Of a stretch of DNA of 64,000 bases, positions 43,589-51,280 are shown in pieces. This stretch comes from a virus: IMG/VR virus record IMGVR_UViG_3300042484_002457, positions 145,544 through 209,543 of that record; one strand, written 5' to 3'. The notes beneath the pieces are model-generated. The model was not told where the DNA came from and made no database searches. It was given only the letters and a program-made list of their open reading frames with translations. Position 1 is the first letter of the stretch; every line of letters begins with the position of its first letter. A program made the position numbers and the translations under genes.

Positions 43589-44355
43589 TATTGTACGTAA
43601 ACGGCGATAGTCATGCCGCAGCCGCTGAAGCTGCGGTGCCACATGCTTGGGCACAAGATGACGAATTTCTTTGGGGTATGGGCTGCCAGGCGCATCCTGC
43701 CAATGTTCGTGTGAGTTTTGGTTGTGAGTTAGCCAATCATTTGTTTGCTATCCTGGATCTGGATGCACAAGCTGGCGGTAGTAACGCTCGAATCATGCGT
43801 ACCACTCGTGCCTGGATTGAACGCAATCGTGGCAATTTAGATGATACTTTTATGTTGATACAGTGGAGCACCTGGGAGCGTGAGGAATGGTTCTATGACG
43901 ATGAATGGTGGCAAGTAAATGCTTCTGGCATTGATCAGGTGCCACCCGAGTTGGAACAACGTTACAAACAGTTTGTGGTTGATGTAGATTGGCCCAGTTG
44001 TACACGTCAAGCCCATGAAGAAATCTGGAACTTTCACCAGGAGCTGGAGCAACAGAATATTCGTCATTTGTTCTTTAGTGCAAACAGTCACTTTGCCATG
44101 CCAGTGCTAAATTCTCAAAATCTCATGGAACCGGTTATCTTACCCCAAGACCAAAAGGACTGGGGCGCCAGCTACCTAGGACCATATGATGCTGCACAGA
44201 CCTACAACAGTGTGCTAAAAAACAACGGATTTGAGTACAAAAATCCTTCAAGTTACCATTTTGGTGCGGATGCCCATTGCTTTTGGGCTGAATACCTGTT
44301 ACAATACATTAAACGTAACCAACTATTAAGACCACATGAAATACCTGCTGATTGA
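43585..44355 (+). CDS. SGNH-like protein
   Basis: 256 residues. MILYVNGDSHAAAAEAAVPH (GDS), LDAQAGGSNARIMRTTRAW (Gly/Asn block) and YHFGADAHCFWAEYLLQYI (D-x-H) complete an SGNH plan. Fourth member of this group in the window. Coupled on both sides (ATGA before; 20-base overlap after). Confidence 0.65.
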   Translation: MILYVNGDSHAAAAEAAVPHAWAQDDEFLWGMGCQAHPANVRVSFGCELANHLFAILDLDAQAGGSNARIMRTTRAWIERNRGNLDDTFMLIQWSTWEREEWFYDDEWWQVNASGIDQVPPELEQRYKQFVVDVDWPSCTRQAHEEIWNFHQELEQQNIRHLFFSANSHFAMPVLNSQNLMEPVILPQDQKDWGASYLGPYDAAQTYNSVLKNNGFEYKNPSSYHFGADAHCFWAEYLLQYIKRNQLLRPHEIPAD

Positions 44356-45412
44356 TACTAGCAACATGTTTTTCCGTGCACGCCACCAAGCACATCGTGC
44401 TAGTGACACATGGACCAAACTGGGCTTTGCATTGCATCTTACTTTTATGAGTGCAAACAAAGTGGCTCGCAGATTTGGTGCCGATCATGTGGTTTTCGCA
44501 CTGGAAGGTCGTAGCTGGCGCAAAGATGCCTACAAGCCCTACAAGGCCAATCGTGCTGTGGCACGTGGTGCCATGACAGAAACTGAAGCAGAAGAAGACA
44601 AGCTGTTCTGGGAAACCTATGATGAGATGACCAAATATTTGTCTGCAAAAACAAATTGCAGTGTTATCCGTTGTGCCACAGCCGAAGCTGATGACATCAT
44701 TGCTCGTTGGATCGCACTGCACCCCCAAGATGAAAATGTTATTGTCAGCTCTGATTCAGACTTTGTGCAATTGGTTGCACCCAATGTGCAACTCTACAAT
44801 GGCATAAATGATCACTTGTTCAGTGTTGATGGTGTTACTGACGACAAAGGACGCAAGTTGAGTTTTACTGTTGAAAGCAACAGCAAGATCAAGGTTGGCA
44901 AGGCCAATAGTGATTTTGAATCTCCTACTGATTATCAAAAGTGGGTGCTGTTCTTGAAGTGCATGCGCGGCGATCCTGGTGACAATGTGTTTAGTGCCTA
45001 TCCTGGTGTGCGTATAAAAGGCACAAAAAACAGTGTGGGTTTGACCGAAGCGTTTGAAGATCGCGATCGTCGCGGCTACAACTGGAACAACCTCATGCTG
45101 CAACGTTGGACCGATCATGAAAGTGCCGAGCACCGAGTGCTTGACGACTATGAACGCAATCGCACACTAATTGATCTTACTGCGCAACCTGATGACATCA
45201 AGCTGGCTGTGGACACTGCTATTGCAGAACAAATTTCACACAAAGATATTGGACAGGTGGGTGCACACTTTCTAAAATTTTGCGGAAAGTACGAACTCAA
45301 CAAACTCAGTGACCATGCTGAACAAATTGGTCGCTGGCTCAATATAACTTACAAGGGAGTTTTAGATGATCTTAGCCAAGCCCGTGGTAGCGAATCAGTA
45401 TTGGATTCTTAA
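44336..45412 (+). CDS. rnh: 5'-3' exonuclease / RNase H (FEN family, T4 Rnh-like)
   Basis: 358 residues. YLLIDTSNMFFRARHQA, VFALEGRSWRKDAYKPYKAN, TAEADDIIARWIA, VSSDSDFVQLV and KCMRGDPGDNV supply the metal-binding acids of the PIN/FEN fold. In T4 this enzyme removes RNA primers. An unusual 47-base overlap with the next gene. Confidence 0.85.
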   Translation: MKYLLIDTSNMFFRARHQAHRASDTWTKLGFALHLTFMSANKVARRFGADHVVFALEGRSWRKDAYKPYKANRAVARGAMTETEAEEDKLFWETYDEMTKYLSAKTNCSVIRCATAEADDIIARWIALHPQDENVIVSSDSDFVQLVAPNVQLYNGINDHLFSVDGVTDDKGRKLSFTVESNSKIKVGKANSDFESPTDYQKWVLFLKCMRGDPGDNVFSAYPGVRIKGTKNSVGLTEAFEDRDRRGYNWNNLMLQRWTDHESAEHRVLDDYERNRTLIDLTAQPDDIKLAVDTAIAEQISHKDIGQVGAHFLKFCGKYELNKLSDHAEQIGRWLNITYKGVLDDLSQARGSESVLDS

Positions 45413-45809
45413 AAAAGACGATCGCAAAATTGGTCAAGTAGAAGCTGTTGAAGATGGCTATACTGTAAAAATTCTCGATCGAGTTGCCAGATACAAAACC
45501 ATCAAGATGGCCGGCCGTGAAGCCAACATTGAATTTGAAAAGCCAGAAAAAACAAAAACAGTACCACGCAATCTAGTGCATGGTTACGAAGTAGCTGGCC
45601 GTGTGTATAACCCACTGTGGAATGTGCAACTCCGGTTGCCACTGTTTACCAAAGATGCCAAAAGCAAGAGTTGGTATGCTGCTGGATGGTACCGTGTGAA
45701 ACAACACCGTACCTGGAAAGTCATGCAAAATCCCAAGTTAATTACACTGCAACGCTATCAGTATCAAGGACCATTTCATACCAAGGAACAAACCAATGAA
45801 TCCGTTTAG
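45366..45809 (+). CDS. conserved-type phage protein
   Basis: 147 residues, beta-rich: NQYWILKKDDRKIGQVEAVE, YEVAGRVYNPLWNVQLRLPL, SWYAAGWYRVKQHRTWKVM. Basic and Trp/Tyr rich, so possibly nucleic-acid binding. Start is supported by AAGGGAG despite the 47-base overlap with rnh. Confidence 0.65.
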   Translation: MILAKPVVANQYWILKKDDRKIGQVEAVEDGYTVKILDRVARYKTIKMAGREANIEFEKPEKTKTVPRNLVHGYEVAGRVYNPLWNVQLRLPLFTKDAKSKSWYAAGWYRVKQHRTWKVMQNPKLITLQRYQYQGPFHTKEQTNESV

Positions 45810-46152
45810 GGACCAAGAAAAATTTATGCGGGCTTGCGACCAAAGTGTCACAGGAGATCAAGCACAGTTTGATATGTATATGGCATTAATCGATGAGGAA
45901 TACAAAGAACTTAAAGATGCTCCAGATGATGTTGAAACACTAGACGCTCTTATTGACATCTTAGTTGTTACTATTGGTGCTATCCACAGTGCTGGATGGG
46001 ATGCTGAGGGGGCCTGGAAAGAAGTCATGAGTACAAACTTTGCCAAGATTGATCGAGAAACAGGCAAGGTTCGCAAGCGTGAAGATGGCAAGGTACTCAA
46101 GCCTGTGGGCTGGACACCACCAGACCTTGAACCTTATGTTAATAAATCATGA
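45796..46152 (+). CDS. MazG/HisE-like NTP pyrophosphohydrolase
   Basis: 118 residues. ALIDEEYKELKDAPDDVE and LDALIDILVVTIGAIHSAG form the EExxE...D/ExxD helices; MSTNFAKIDRETGKVRKRED and KPVGWTPPDLEP are typical of phage members. Probably dephosphorylates a nucleotide triphosphate. Second enzyme of this fold here (with 40667). Confidence 0.8.
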   Translation: MNPFRDQEKFMRACDQSVTGDQAQFDMYMALIDEEYKELKDAPDDVETLDALIDILVVTIGAIHSAGWDAEGAWKEVMSTNFAKIDRETGKVRKREDGKVLKPVGWTPPDLEPYVNKS

Positions 46153-46367
46153 GCTTGCATATAAATCGTTTTGTTGACAGTATCAAAGCACACGAGTCTC
46201 GTGGGCAACGCGAATTCACCATGACCTTGCGTGACGCCAAAGACCTGCATGCCGACATCACCAAGCTGTTGTTGACGCTGGAAACCATGCGATCCAGCGT
46301 CAACACATCTACTGAAGAACAAGTTATCACAGTTGAACTCAGTGGCGGAAGCTTTAAAACCACGTAG
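46149..46367 (+). CDS. small helical phage protein
   Basis: 72 residues; MTLRDAKDLHADITKLLLTL is a helix, followed by a short beta tail (VITVELSGGSFKTT). ATGA with the gene before. Its stop codon lies in the left arm of the hairpin at 46363-46389. Confidence 0.65.
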   Translation: MSLHINRFVDSIKAHESRGQREFTMTLRDAKDLHADITKLLLTLETMRSSVNTSTEEQVITVELSGGSFKTT

Positions 46368-46389
46368 TTTTTGGCATAAATAAACTACG
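46363..46389 (+). promoter_or_regulatory. hairpin with late promoter in its loop
   Basis: CGTAGTTT (46363-46370) pairs perfectly with AAACTACG (46382-46389); ATAAATA at 46376-46382 spans the loop and the first base of the right arm. Read-through RNA would fold next to the GGAG at 46389-46392; RNA started from the late promoter lacks the left arm. This is the control known for T4 late-translated genes. Confidence 0.55.
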
Positions 46390-46398
46390 GAGATTACG

Positions 46399-46959
46399 AT
46401 GAATGCCATCAAGCCAACTTGGTTATACATAAAACAGCACAATGTTACTGGGTTAAAATACTTTGGTAAAACTACTCAACAGGATCCTTGCAAATACAAA
46501 GGGTCCGGTATTCGATGGACCAGGCATTTAAAAAAGCACGGGAATGATGTAACTACGTTGTGGTGTCAATTGTTTGACGACAAAACAGAATTAGTCAACT
46601 TTGCTACAAAATTTAGTCAAGAAAATCAAATTGTTGTGTCCGAGCAATGGGCTAATGTTCGGTCCGAAGATGGTCTAATGGGCGGCGATACTGGCATATC
46701 AATCGAAGGTCGTAAAATAATTAGTGAAAAATCTAAAAATTTCAGGCACACCGAAGAAACAAAATTACGGATCAAAGAGGCTCGAGCAAAACAAACAAAT
46801 CTTCGTACAGGGCAAAAGCATTCTCCCGAAACCATAGAAAAAATTAAGGCTGCTCGCGCCCTACAAATAATGCCAACGGGACAAAAACTGTCCGACGAGA
46901 CAAGAAAAAAGATTTCTGAGTCTCAAAAAATTAGAATGGCAAAAAGGAAAATATCGTGA
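46399..46959 (+). CDS. GIY-YIG (Seg-like) homing endonuclease
   Basis: 186 residues. WLYIKQHNVTGLKYFGKTTQ is the Seg/Hef form of GIY-YIG (LYIK...TGLKYFGKT). NUMOD3-like repeats end the protein (HTEETKLRIKEARAK, SPETIEKIKAARAL, SDETRKKISESQK). It sits between two small genes and shares GTGA with the next start. Confidence 0.88.
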   Translation: MNAIKPTWLYIKQHNVTGLKYFGKTTQQDPCKYKGSGIRWTRHLKKHGNDVTTLWCQLFDDKTELVNFATKFSQENQIVVSEQWANVRSEDGLMGGDTGISIEGRKIISEKSKNFRHTEETKLRIKEARAKQTNLRTGQKHSPETIEKIKAARALQIMPTGQKLSDETRKKISESQKIRMAKRKIS

Positions 46960-47243
46960 GTCGTCCCAAACCACAAGTGCTGATTGAGCACACAAACAAA
47001 CAAACCTACAAGACCGAGCAAGTGCTGGCATCTGAGGGAGTGTGGGCGGTGTTCTACGACTCAAAACCCATCAATCTCAAAACATCTAATTTGTTGACGC
47101 AGTACCCGGGACCCAAATACAAGAAGGTTTCGTTCTCAAATAAGGGACACGCAATCAACCTAGCCCGAAAACTCAATGCCCAGTTCAAGACAGATAAGTT
47201 TACGGTTGTTCTAATGACTGCTGGAACCCAGATATTTCCTTGA
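46956..47243 (+). CDS. small phage protein
   Basis: 95 residues, GTG start overlapping the endonuclease stop. MSRPKPQVLIEHTNKQTYKT, VWAVFYDSKPINLKTSN, HAINLARKLNAQFKTDKFTV. Basic alpha/beta protein, no known motif. Its 3' end overlaps the converging HNH gene by 44 bases. Confidence 0.65.
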   Translation: MSRPKPQVLIEHTNKQTYKTEQVLASEGVWAVFYDSKPINLKTSNLLTQYPGPKYKKVSFSNKGHAINLARKLNAQFKTDKFTVVLMTAGTQIFP

Positions 47244-47955
47244 GTTTACAGTTATTACCGTGCCATCTAGCAAACATAGCAACGGTAGTTTCTCTTCCGC
47301 AATGCTCGCAAGTTTTTCTAGGATGAACTATTCCAAGTTTTGATTGTCGCATCTTTTCTTTTGTTTCGTTGGATCTCTTTAGATTTAGGCCTAACAATGT
47401 TGCCGACGTTTTTTCTTTTGTTAGTTGATTAGGGATTCGAAGTTTCCCTACTTCAGACAGTCGTTCTCTAGTCTGTTTAGAGTGTGTCTTGCCCTTCATT
47501 GGACTGGTCCTACCTTTAAAATTTTCTATATGTTCTTCTGTATAAGACCACTTTCGTCTAGATTCTGACATCTTCTTTCGTGTTTTTTCTGTATGCTTCT
47601 TACCAAAAAAACTATTGTTTGATCCGCGGGTCGTTTCACTTAGATATTGTGCTCGCTCACGCTTTATCAGAGCATATATTTTGGAGTTGATGCAGCGTCC
47701 TTTATGATCGTTAGCAAGTCGCAGTGCTGCATTTACCATTTTTGCCTTATCTTGTCCTTCGGTCATTTTGGTCAAAAGCATATGACAAATAAAGTGTTCT
47801 CTAGGGGTTAGCCTAGCAATATTTTGTAATAGGTTTGTGCCGCCTAGCGATTTAGGAATGATGTGATGGCGCTCAAATCCTTCTGTAAGGTGTCTAGATT
47901 TTGCGTTCTCTATTATGAGATTATACCATTTGGAATATTTGTTAATTAAATACAT
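47200..47955 (-). CDS. HNH homing endonuclease
   Basis: About 251 residues on the minus strand. ERHHIIPKSLGGTNLLQNIA and LTPREHFICHMLLTKM form the HNH core; NUMOD-like repeats are in the middle (HTEKTRKKMSESRRK, SKQTRERLSEVGK); CEHCGRETTVAMFARWHGNN near the end matches the zinc-finger tail of the HNH protein at 3982. ATG 47955 chosen for AAGGAAC. Late promoter upstream but without the structured leader. Confidence 0.9.
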   Translation of the reverse strand: MYLINKYSKWYNLIIENAKSRHLTEGFERHHIIPKSLGGTNLLQNIARLTPREHFICHMLLTKMTEGQDKAKMVNAALRLANDHKGRCINSKIYALIKRERAQYLSETTRGSNNSFFGKKHTEKTRKKMSESRRKWSYTEEHIENFKGRTSPMKGKTHSKQTRERLSEVGKLRIPNQLTKEKTSATLLGLNLKRSNETKEKMRQSKLGIVHPRKTCEHCGRETTVAMFARWHGNNCKLKEISGFQQSLEQP

Positions 47956-47976
47956 ACGAGGTTCCTTAAACATACT

Positions 47977-47984
47977 TATTTATA
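47977..47984 (-). promoter_or_regulatory. T4-type late promoter (TATAAATA)
   Basis: Exact TATAAATA on the minus strand, about 22 bases before the HNH start codon; a transcript starting near 47970 keeps the SD. Confidence 0.6.
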
Positions 47985-47987
47985 CAA

Positions 47988-48338
47988 ATGTCAAGTAAAC
48001 TAGACCTCACTAAAAAACTAACTGCCCAGTCTGATATATGGACGGTGGAAGATGCTATGCAATACTGGTGGCAAAATCCCAATGGCGGCTGGCGACTAAC
48101 CTATGATGGGTTTAAAGCGTTTGAACAATACAATCTTGAGCATTGGGACTTTGAGGTGCCTGTATCTGTGCAAGCCACACCTGGCATACTGCTCACGCTG
48201 GATCGAAAACTTACTACACCGTACTATTTCAAACTAGGTAAAAAACCTTTACTGTGTTTCTTTGACAGCAAGTACGCAACCATGTACGCATTATATAATG
48301 ATTTCAAACGGTTTGTTGCAAGTTTACAACACTATTAA
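47988..48338 (+). CDS. phage protein, unknown
   Basis: 116 residues: WTVEDAMQYWWQNPNGGWRL, GFKAFEQYNLEHWDFEVPVS, LGKKPLLCFFDSKYATMYAL. Trp/Tyr rich and compact. No motif assigned. ATG lies only 4 bases from the minus-strand late promoter. Confidence 0.65.
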   Translation: MSSKLDLTKKLTAQSDIWTVEDAMQYWWQNPNGGWRLTYDGFKAFEQYNLEHWDFEVPVSVQATPGILLTLDRKLTTPYYFKLGKKPLLCFFDSKYATMYALYNDFKRFVASLQHY

Positions 48339-48343
48339 AACGG

Positions 48344-48372
48344 TTGACCAAAAATTCAAAATCGCTTATACT
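48344..48372 (+). promoter_or_regulatory. sigma70-type promoter
   Basis: TTGACC, 17-base spacer, TATACT at 48367-48372. Drives the 63-residue gene at 48414 (SD AAAGGAG). Confidence 0.75.
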
Positions 48373-48413
48373 GTAATTGTAGTAGTTGATAACCCAAGCG
48401 AAAGGAGCCCAAG

Positions 48414-48605
48414 ATGGCAGAAGTCAAACTTTCCGGACTGTATAAAGTCACAGTGACAGAATACGATTGCGGTGCTCAACGTGTTGACCCCGGCGACACT
48501 CGCTTCTACTCCACACTGGAAGAAGCCCAGGCCTACAAGGCACACTGGGAAACAGGCGGTAGTCGTGAGTGCTATTGGCGTGCTAGTATTGAAAAAGTAA
48601 GCTAA
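48414..48605 (+). CDS. small early-type protein
   Basis: 63 residues: MAEVKLSGLYKVTVTEYDCG, then TRFYSTLEEAQAYKAHWETG. One-domain alpha/beta peptide behind its own sigma70 promoter, as expected for a host-takeover protein; function unknown. Confidence 0.65.
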   Translation: MAEVKLSGLYKVTVTEYDCGAQRVDPGDTRFYSTLEEAQAYKAHWETGGSRECYWRASIEKVS

Positions 48606-48626
48606 AAGTAGTACATTTTACCCCAC

Positions 48627-48643
48627 AAAAAGTAGTACTTTTT
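48627..48643 (+). terminator. weak terminator-like hairpin
   Basis: AAAAAGT/ACTTTTT stem with a 3-base loop, followed by few extra T. The sequence AAAAGTAGTAC is also repeated 20 bases upstream. Could equally be a simple repeat. Confidence 0.35.
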
Positions 48644-48658
48644 CGTGTGCAAAAACGG

Positions 48659-48687
48659 TTGACTCAAAATGCCCAATTTGCTATAAT
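48659..48687 (+). promoter_or_regulatory. sigma70-type promoter
   Basis: TTGACT, 17-base spacer, TATAAT at 48682-48687, only 6 bases before the ATG at 48694, so a transcript would be leaderless or use GTG/ATG internally. The flanking bases (AAACGGTTGAC) repeat those of the promoter at 48344. Confidence 0.7.
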
Positions 48688-48693
48688 ATACAC

Positions 48694-49032
48694 ATGAACA
48701 CAAAAACAGTAGCCCGTAAAAAGCGTACAGATCGTACTCATGTAATCTACATGATCGAGTCGGGTTCAGACTTTTACATTGGTGTTACTGCCAAGACCGC
48801 TTCAACTGTGAAGCTGAGTGTTATGACTCGGTGCCGCAAGCACCTGTATCGCTCGCGTAGCGAAGACAAGTCGTGGATGTTGTACCAAGTTCTGCGTGAG
48901 CGCGGTGTTGGTGCTTTTACTGTTCGCGTCTTGGACGTGGTGCGTGGCAAAACTGATGCACACGCCGCAGAGCGTGAGTTGATACGCAACCTTCGTCCCA
49001 ACTTGAACACCGACATGCGCGGAGTTGTTTAA
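48694..49032 (+). CDS. single-domain GIY-YIG protein
   Basis: 112 residues. THVIYMIESGSDFYIGVTAK is the GIY-YIG block; RCRKHLYRSRSEDKSW has the catalytic Arg region, HAAERELIRNLRPNLNTD the Glu. No NUMOD DNA-binding repeats, so unlike the homing endonucleases; may be a small nuclease made early against host DNA (inference). ATG is very near the promoter. Confidence 0.75.
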   Translation: MNTKTVARKKRTDRTHVIYMIESGSDFYIGVTAKTASTVKLSVMTRCRKHLYRSRSEDKSWMLYQVLRERGVGAFTVRVLDVVRGKTDAHAAERELIRNLRPNLNTDMRGVV

Positions 49033-49036
49033 GTGT

Positions 49037-49065
49037 TTGACCAAATAATCCCAAACTGTTATAAT
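49037..49065 (+). promoter_or_regulatory. sigma70-type promoter
   Basis: TTGACC, 17-base spacer, TATAAT at 49060-49065; heads the run of small genes to 51.6 kb. SD AAAGGAA before ATG 49090. Confidence 0.75.
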
Positions 49066-49089
49066 AAGACTTAATTGAAAGGAACACAC

Positions 49090-49263
49090 ATGGCTGGCAA
49101 AGCAACATCAATTTATCTTAGCATTGTTCCCAAAGGTGATTTCAAAGCGGTGTTCAGAAAGACATTCTTTGAAGCCAAGGCCTACAATGAATACATCCGG
49201 TCTGAAGAGTTCAAGACTCAGTGGCCCGAAAGCGAGTACACTGTTATAAAAGAAACATACTGA
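49090..49263 (+). CDS. small early-type protein
   Basis: 57 residues from ATG 49090: MAGKATSIYLSIVPKGDFKA, FEAKAYNEYIRSEEFKT. Start chosen for the SD AAAGGAA. No motif known. Confidence 0.6.
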   Translation: MAGKATSIYLSIVPKGDFKAVFRKTFFEAKAYNEYIRSEEFKTQWPESEYTVIKETY

Positions 49264-49274
49264 CTGCACAGTGA

Positions 49275-49322
49275 CTGGCCAAATTGACGCCAGAAGAAAA
49301 GAAAGTATTGGGATTAAAATGA
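49275..49322 (+). pseudogene. duplicated 3' tail of the gene at 49531
   Basis: Reading from 49275 gives LAKLTPEEKKVLGLK and a stop that overlaps the next ATG (AAAATGA). The gene at 49531-49782 ends LAKLSEAEKKVLGLK with the same AAAATGA junction. An in-frame stop just upstream (49272) shows the rest of this copy is gone. It seems kept because it couples translation to the next start. Confidence 0.7.
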
Positions 49323-49534
49323 CAAAATTCGTACACATCGTTCAAGTCCACCCTGTAGAACTGGGCAAGCCCAACCTGCATAAGGTTGTTGCCGAGAATG
49401 AATTTGAAAACAAGGCCGATGCTGATTGGTGGATTGAAACTTACAACCTTCGTGGCGCAACTAATCGACATGGCGATAATACTAAGGCAGTCTACTACGG
49501 CTGTGTCAACGATCTAACCGGAGAACTGGTATGA
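49319..49534 (+). CDS. small early-type protein
   Basis: 71 residues: MTKFVHIVQVHPVELGKPNL, then DADWWIETYNLRGATNRHGD. ATG 49319 overlaps the stop of the relic tail and its own stop overlaps the next ATG. Function unknown. Confidence 0.65.
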   Translation: MTKFVHIVQVHPVELGKPNLHKVVAENEFENKADADWWIETYNLRGATNRHGDNTKAVYYGCVNDLTGELV

Positions 49535-49782
49535 AAATCATTAAATGCTGGGATATTCAAACTTGGGACGGGGGTGATCGTCACAACCACAAGTATTATG
49601 TAGCAACCAAAGAAGCTGCCGATGCCTGGAAGGCAAAGCACAAGTATGATGAAGTCTATGAAAAAGAATTTGTTATCCTTGACAGTTTGGATGAATTGAC
49701 AGAGTACGAAAACGGTGAACTCCGCAAACGGGCCCTGGCTAAACTGTCAGAAGCAGAAAAGAAAGTATTGGGGCTAAAATGA
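49531..49782 (+). CDS. small early-type protein
   Basis: 83 residues: MKIIKCWDIQTWDGGDRHNH, KEAADAWKAKHKYDEVYEKE, ending LAKLSEAEKKVLGLK. Probably parent of the truncated copy at 49275. Coupled on both sides by ATGA. Confidence 0.7.
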   Translation: MKIIKCWDIQTWDGGDRHNHKYYVATKEAADAWKAKHKYDEVYEKEFVILDSLDELTEYENGELRKRALAKLSEAEKKVLGLK

Positions 49783-49964
49783 ACATCCAAACCGTAGCAA
49801 CCAATCTGCGTAAAACAATCGCCGGCAAGGAAGAACTGTTGGCTGATCTTAAAGGACGGCGTATTCCACCCGAAGTATCAATTCATTACCTTGAAATCAA
49901 CATTGACGAACTCAAGCGAGTCTTGCAGGATGTGGAACAGTGTATTGAAAAGGTGGAAGTATGA
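49779..49964 (+). CDS. small helical protein
   Basis: 61 residues, two likely helices: QTVATNLRKTIAGKEELLAD and INIDELKRVLQDVEQCIEKV. Coupled by ATGA to both neighbours. Function unknown. Confidence 0.65.
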   Translation: MNIQTVATNLRKTIAGKEELLADLKGRRIPPEVSIHYLEINIDELKRVLQDVEQCIEKVEV

Positions 49965-50710
49965 GCATTATCACAGCATACAAATCAGACGCTGACGGCA
50001 AGATTTTTGAAGACAAATCAAAGTATGTTGCCCACCTACGCACCCTGGCCCGACATCGTAATGCTCAACGTCGACTGCAAATTGCCGAAGCTGCCAAAGA
50101 CGCTGCCTGGGCCGAACTGTACGAGCGTGAGCAAAGCATCAATGACTGGTGCCAAATGGTGATAGATAACCAGCACCTGTTCTGGGCCGAAGCTGCCGCA
50201 GGCGATCCATACGACTGGGACTGCGTTGGCAAAAAGATCAGTCGACGCAAAGATGCTCAGGTTGTGCCTGTGCCACGTGTTCTGAAGATTACGAATAACC
50301 TGCGCTGGAGCGACAGTGTCAGCAACAGTCACTCATGCCCTGTGGGCGGTGTGCAATGCTTCAGCAGCTACGAAGCCCGAGACGGTCGCCCGCGTGGCTA
50401 CCCAGGTTGGACTGGACGCATTGAGTGGCTGGTTGAATGGCCCAAGGAACTGGACAGTTACTACCTTGGCAGTGACTTGTTTAGCCGTGGTACGTTCCAC
50501 TCAGGTCGACAACGTGCTCACACTGGCACCGGAGGCGGGGGCGGCGGACACTTCAACAAAGAGTTTGACACCTGGTGCCAGCGTCCCGGATACGATTTCC
50601 GTATCTATGCCTCGGATTGGCCGGGCTTGGCTCGTTACTATGAGAAGCGCAAGATGTGGGCTGCACTCAGCAACCGTCAGACCACACTCAGCAACCGGGA
50701 TTTTGCATGA
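49961..50710 (+). CDS. phage protein, unknown
   Basis: 249 residues. A basic helical start (LRTLARHRNAQRRLQIAEAA), then a Trp-rich domain (WTGRIEWLVEWPKELDSYYL) and a glycine run (GTGGGGGGHF) before the C-terminal helix region. No enzyme motif seen. Within the early-type operon. Confidence 0.65.
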   Translation: MSIITAYKSDADGKIFEDKSKYVAHLRTLARHRNAQRRLQIAEAAKDAAWAELYEREQSINDWCQMVIDNQHLFWAEAAAGDPYDWDCVGKKISRRKDAQVVPVPRVLKITNNLRWSDSVSNSHSCPVGGVQCFSSYEARDGRPRGYPGWTGRIEWLVEWPKELDSYYLGSDLFSRGTFHSGRQRAHTGTGGGGGGHFNKEFDTWCQRPGYDFRIYASDWPGLARYYEKRKMWAALSNRQTTLSNRDFA

Positions 50711-50976
50711 ACAAACGATTAAGAGAACTTGCTGAACAGGCTACTAGTATTGTAGAAATGGTTGGCCCACAAGGTTATGCCAGCAGTTATGCCAACTTTG
50801 ATAGAGAAAAGTTCGCTCAACTGCTGGTAAGCGATGTGCTTCGAGAAGTCGACACCCGTGCATACGTTTCTGGTGACCGTGCCTGGAGCGATGAAGTAGA
50901 TCGCCCCTGGATTGAACTGGAGTACGGCTTTGGCCAGCTAGCCGATGCACAACGTCAAGCAGGAAAGATCAAATGA
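50707..50976 (+). CDS. small phage protein
   Basis: 89 residues from ATG 50707 (ATGA with the gene before): MNKRLRELAEQATSIVEMVG, REKFAQLLVSDVLREVDTRA. Helical; no family known. Confidence 0.6.
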   Translation: MNKRLRELAEQATSIVEMVGPQGYASSYANFDREKFAQLLVSDVLREVDTRAYVSGDRAWSDEVDRPWIELEYGFGQLADAQRQAGKIK

Positions 50977-51086
50977 CCTATATTGCCAACTACAACAACA
51001 CCATTCAGTTGCCTTGGGAGCCGGGCTTGTTGGAATGGTTGCAAACACGCTATCCACACTCCAGTTACAGGATTGTGACACAATGA
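50973..51086 (+). CDS. 37-aa peptide gene
   Basis: ATG 50973 to TGA 51084-51086, ATGA overlaps at both ends; MTYIANYNNTIQLPWEPGLL is followed by a short basic tail. The exact overlap pattern supports it as a real small gene. Function unknown. Confidence 0.55.
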   Translation: MTYIANYNNTIQLPWEPGLLEWLQTRYPHSSYRIVTQ

Positions 51087-51280
51087 AACCTGAAACAGAC
51101 ACAATACTGGGCTATGCCCAACTGCCCGATGGTGGGTGGGAACCAATCCTGCCTGCTGAGCCGGGCTACATTTACACCCAGGCTTTCATACTTTGTCAGC
51201 AGTGCCAAACTGCTATCCGCCCACAAGGTGGTCCCAGCTATAACTCACTTTGCCCCACTTGTTATGAACAAAATACCTAA
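51083..51280 (+). CDS. small zinc-ribbon protein
   Basis: 65 residues from ATG 51083. FILCQQCQTAIRPQGG and SLCPTCYEQNT give a CxxC...CxxC ribbon. Likely binds zinc; may contact nucleic acid or host polymerase. Overlaps the next gene by 17 bases. Confidence 0.65.
   Translation: MKPETDTILGYAQLPDGGWEPILPAEPGYIYTQAFILCQQCQTAIRPQGGPSYNSLCPTCYEQNT

Noticed and set aside
48627-48643. CRISPR-like or tandem repeats from the repeated AAAAGTAGTAC
   Set aside because: Only two copies 20 bases apart without spacers; no repeat array is seen anywhere in the window.
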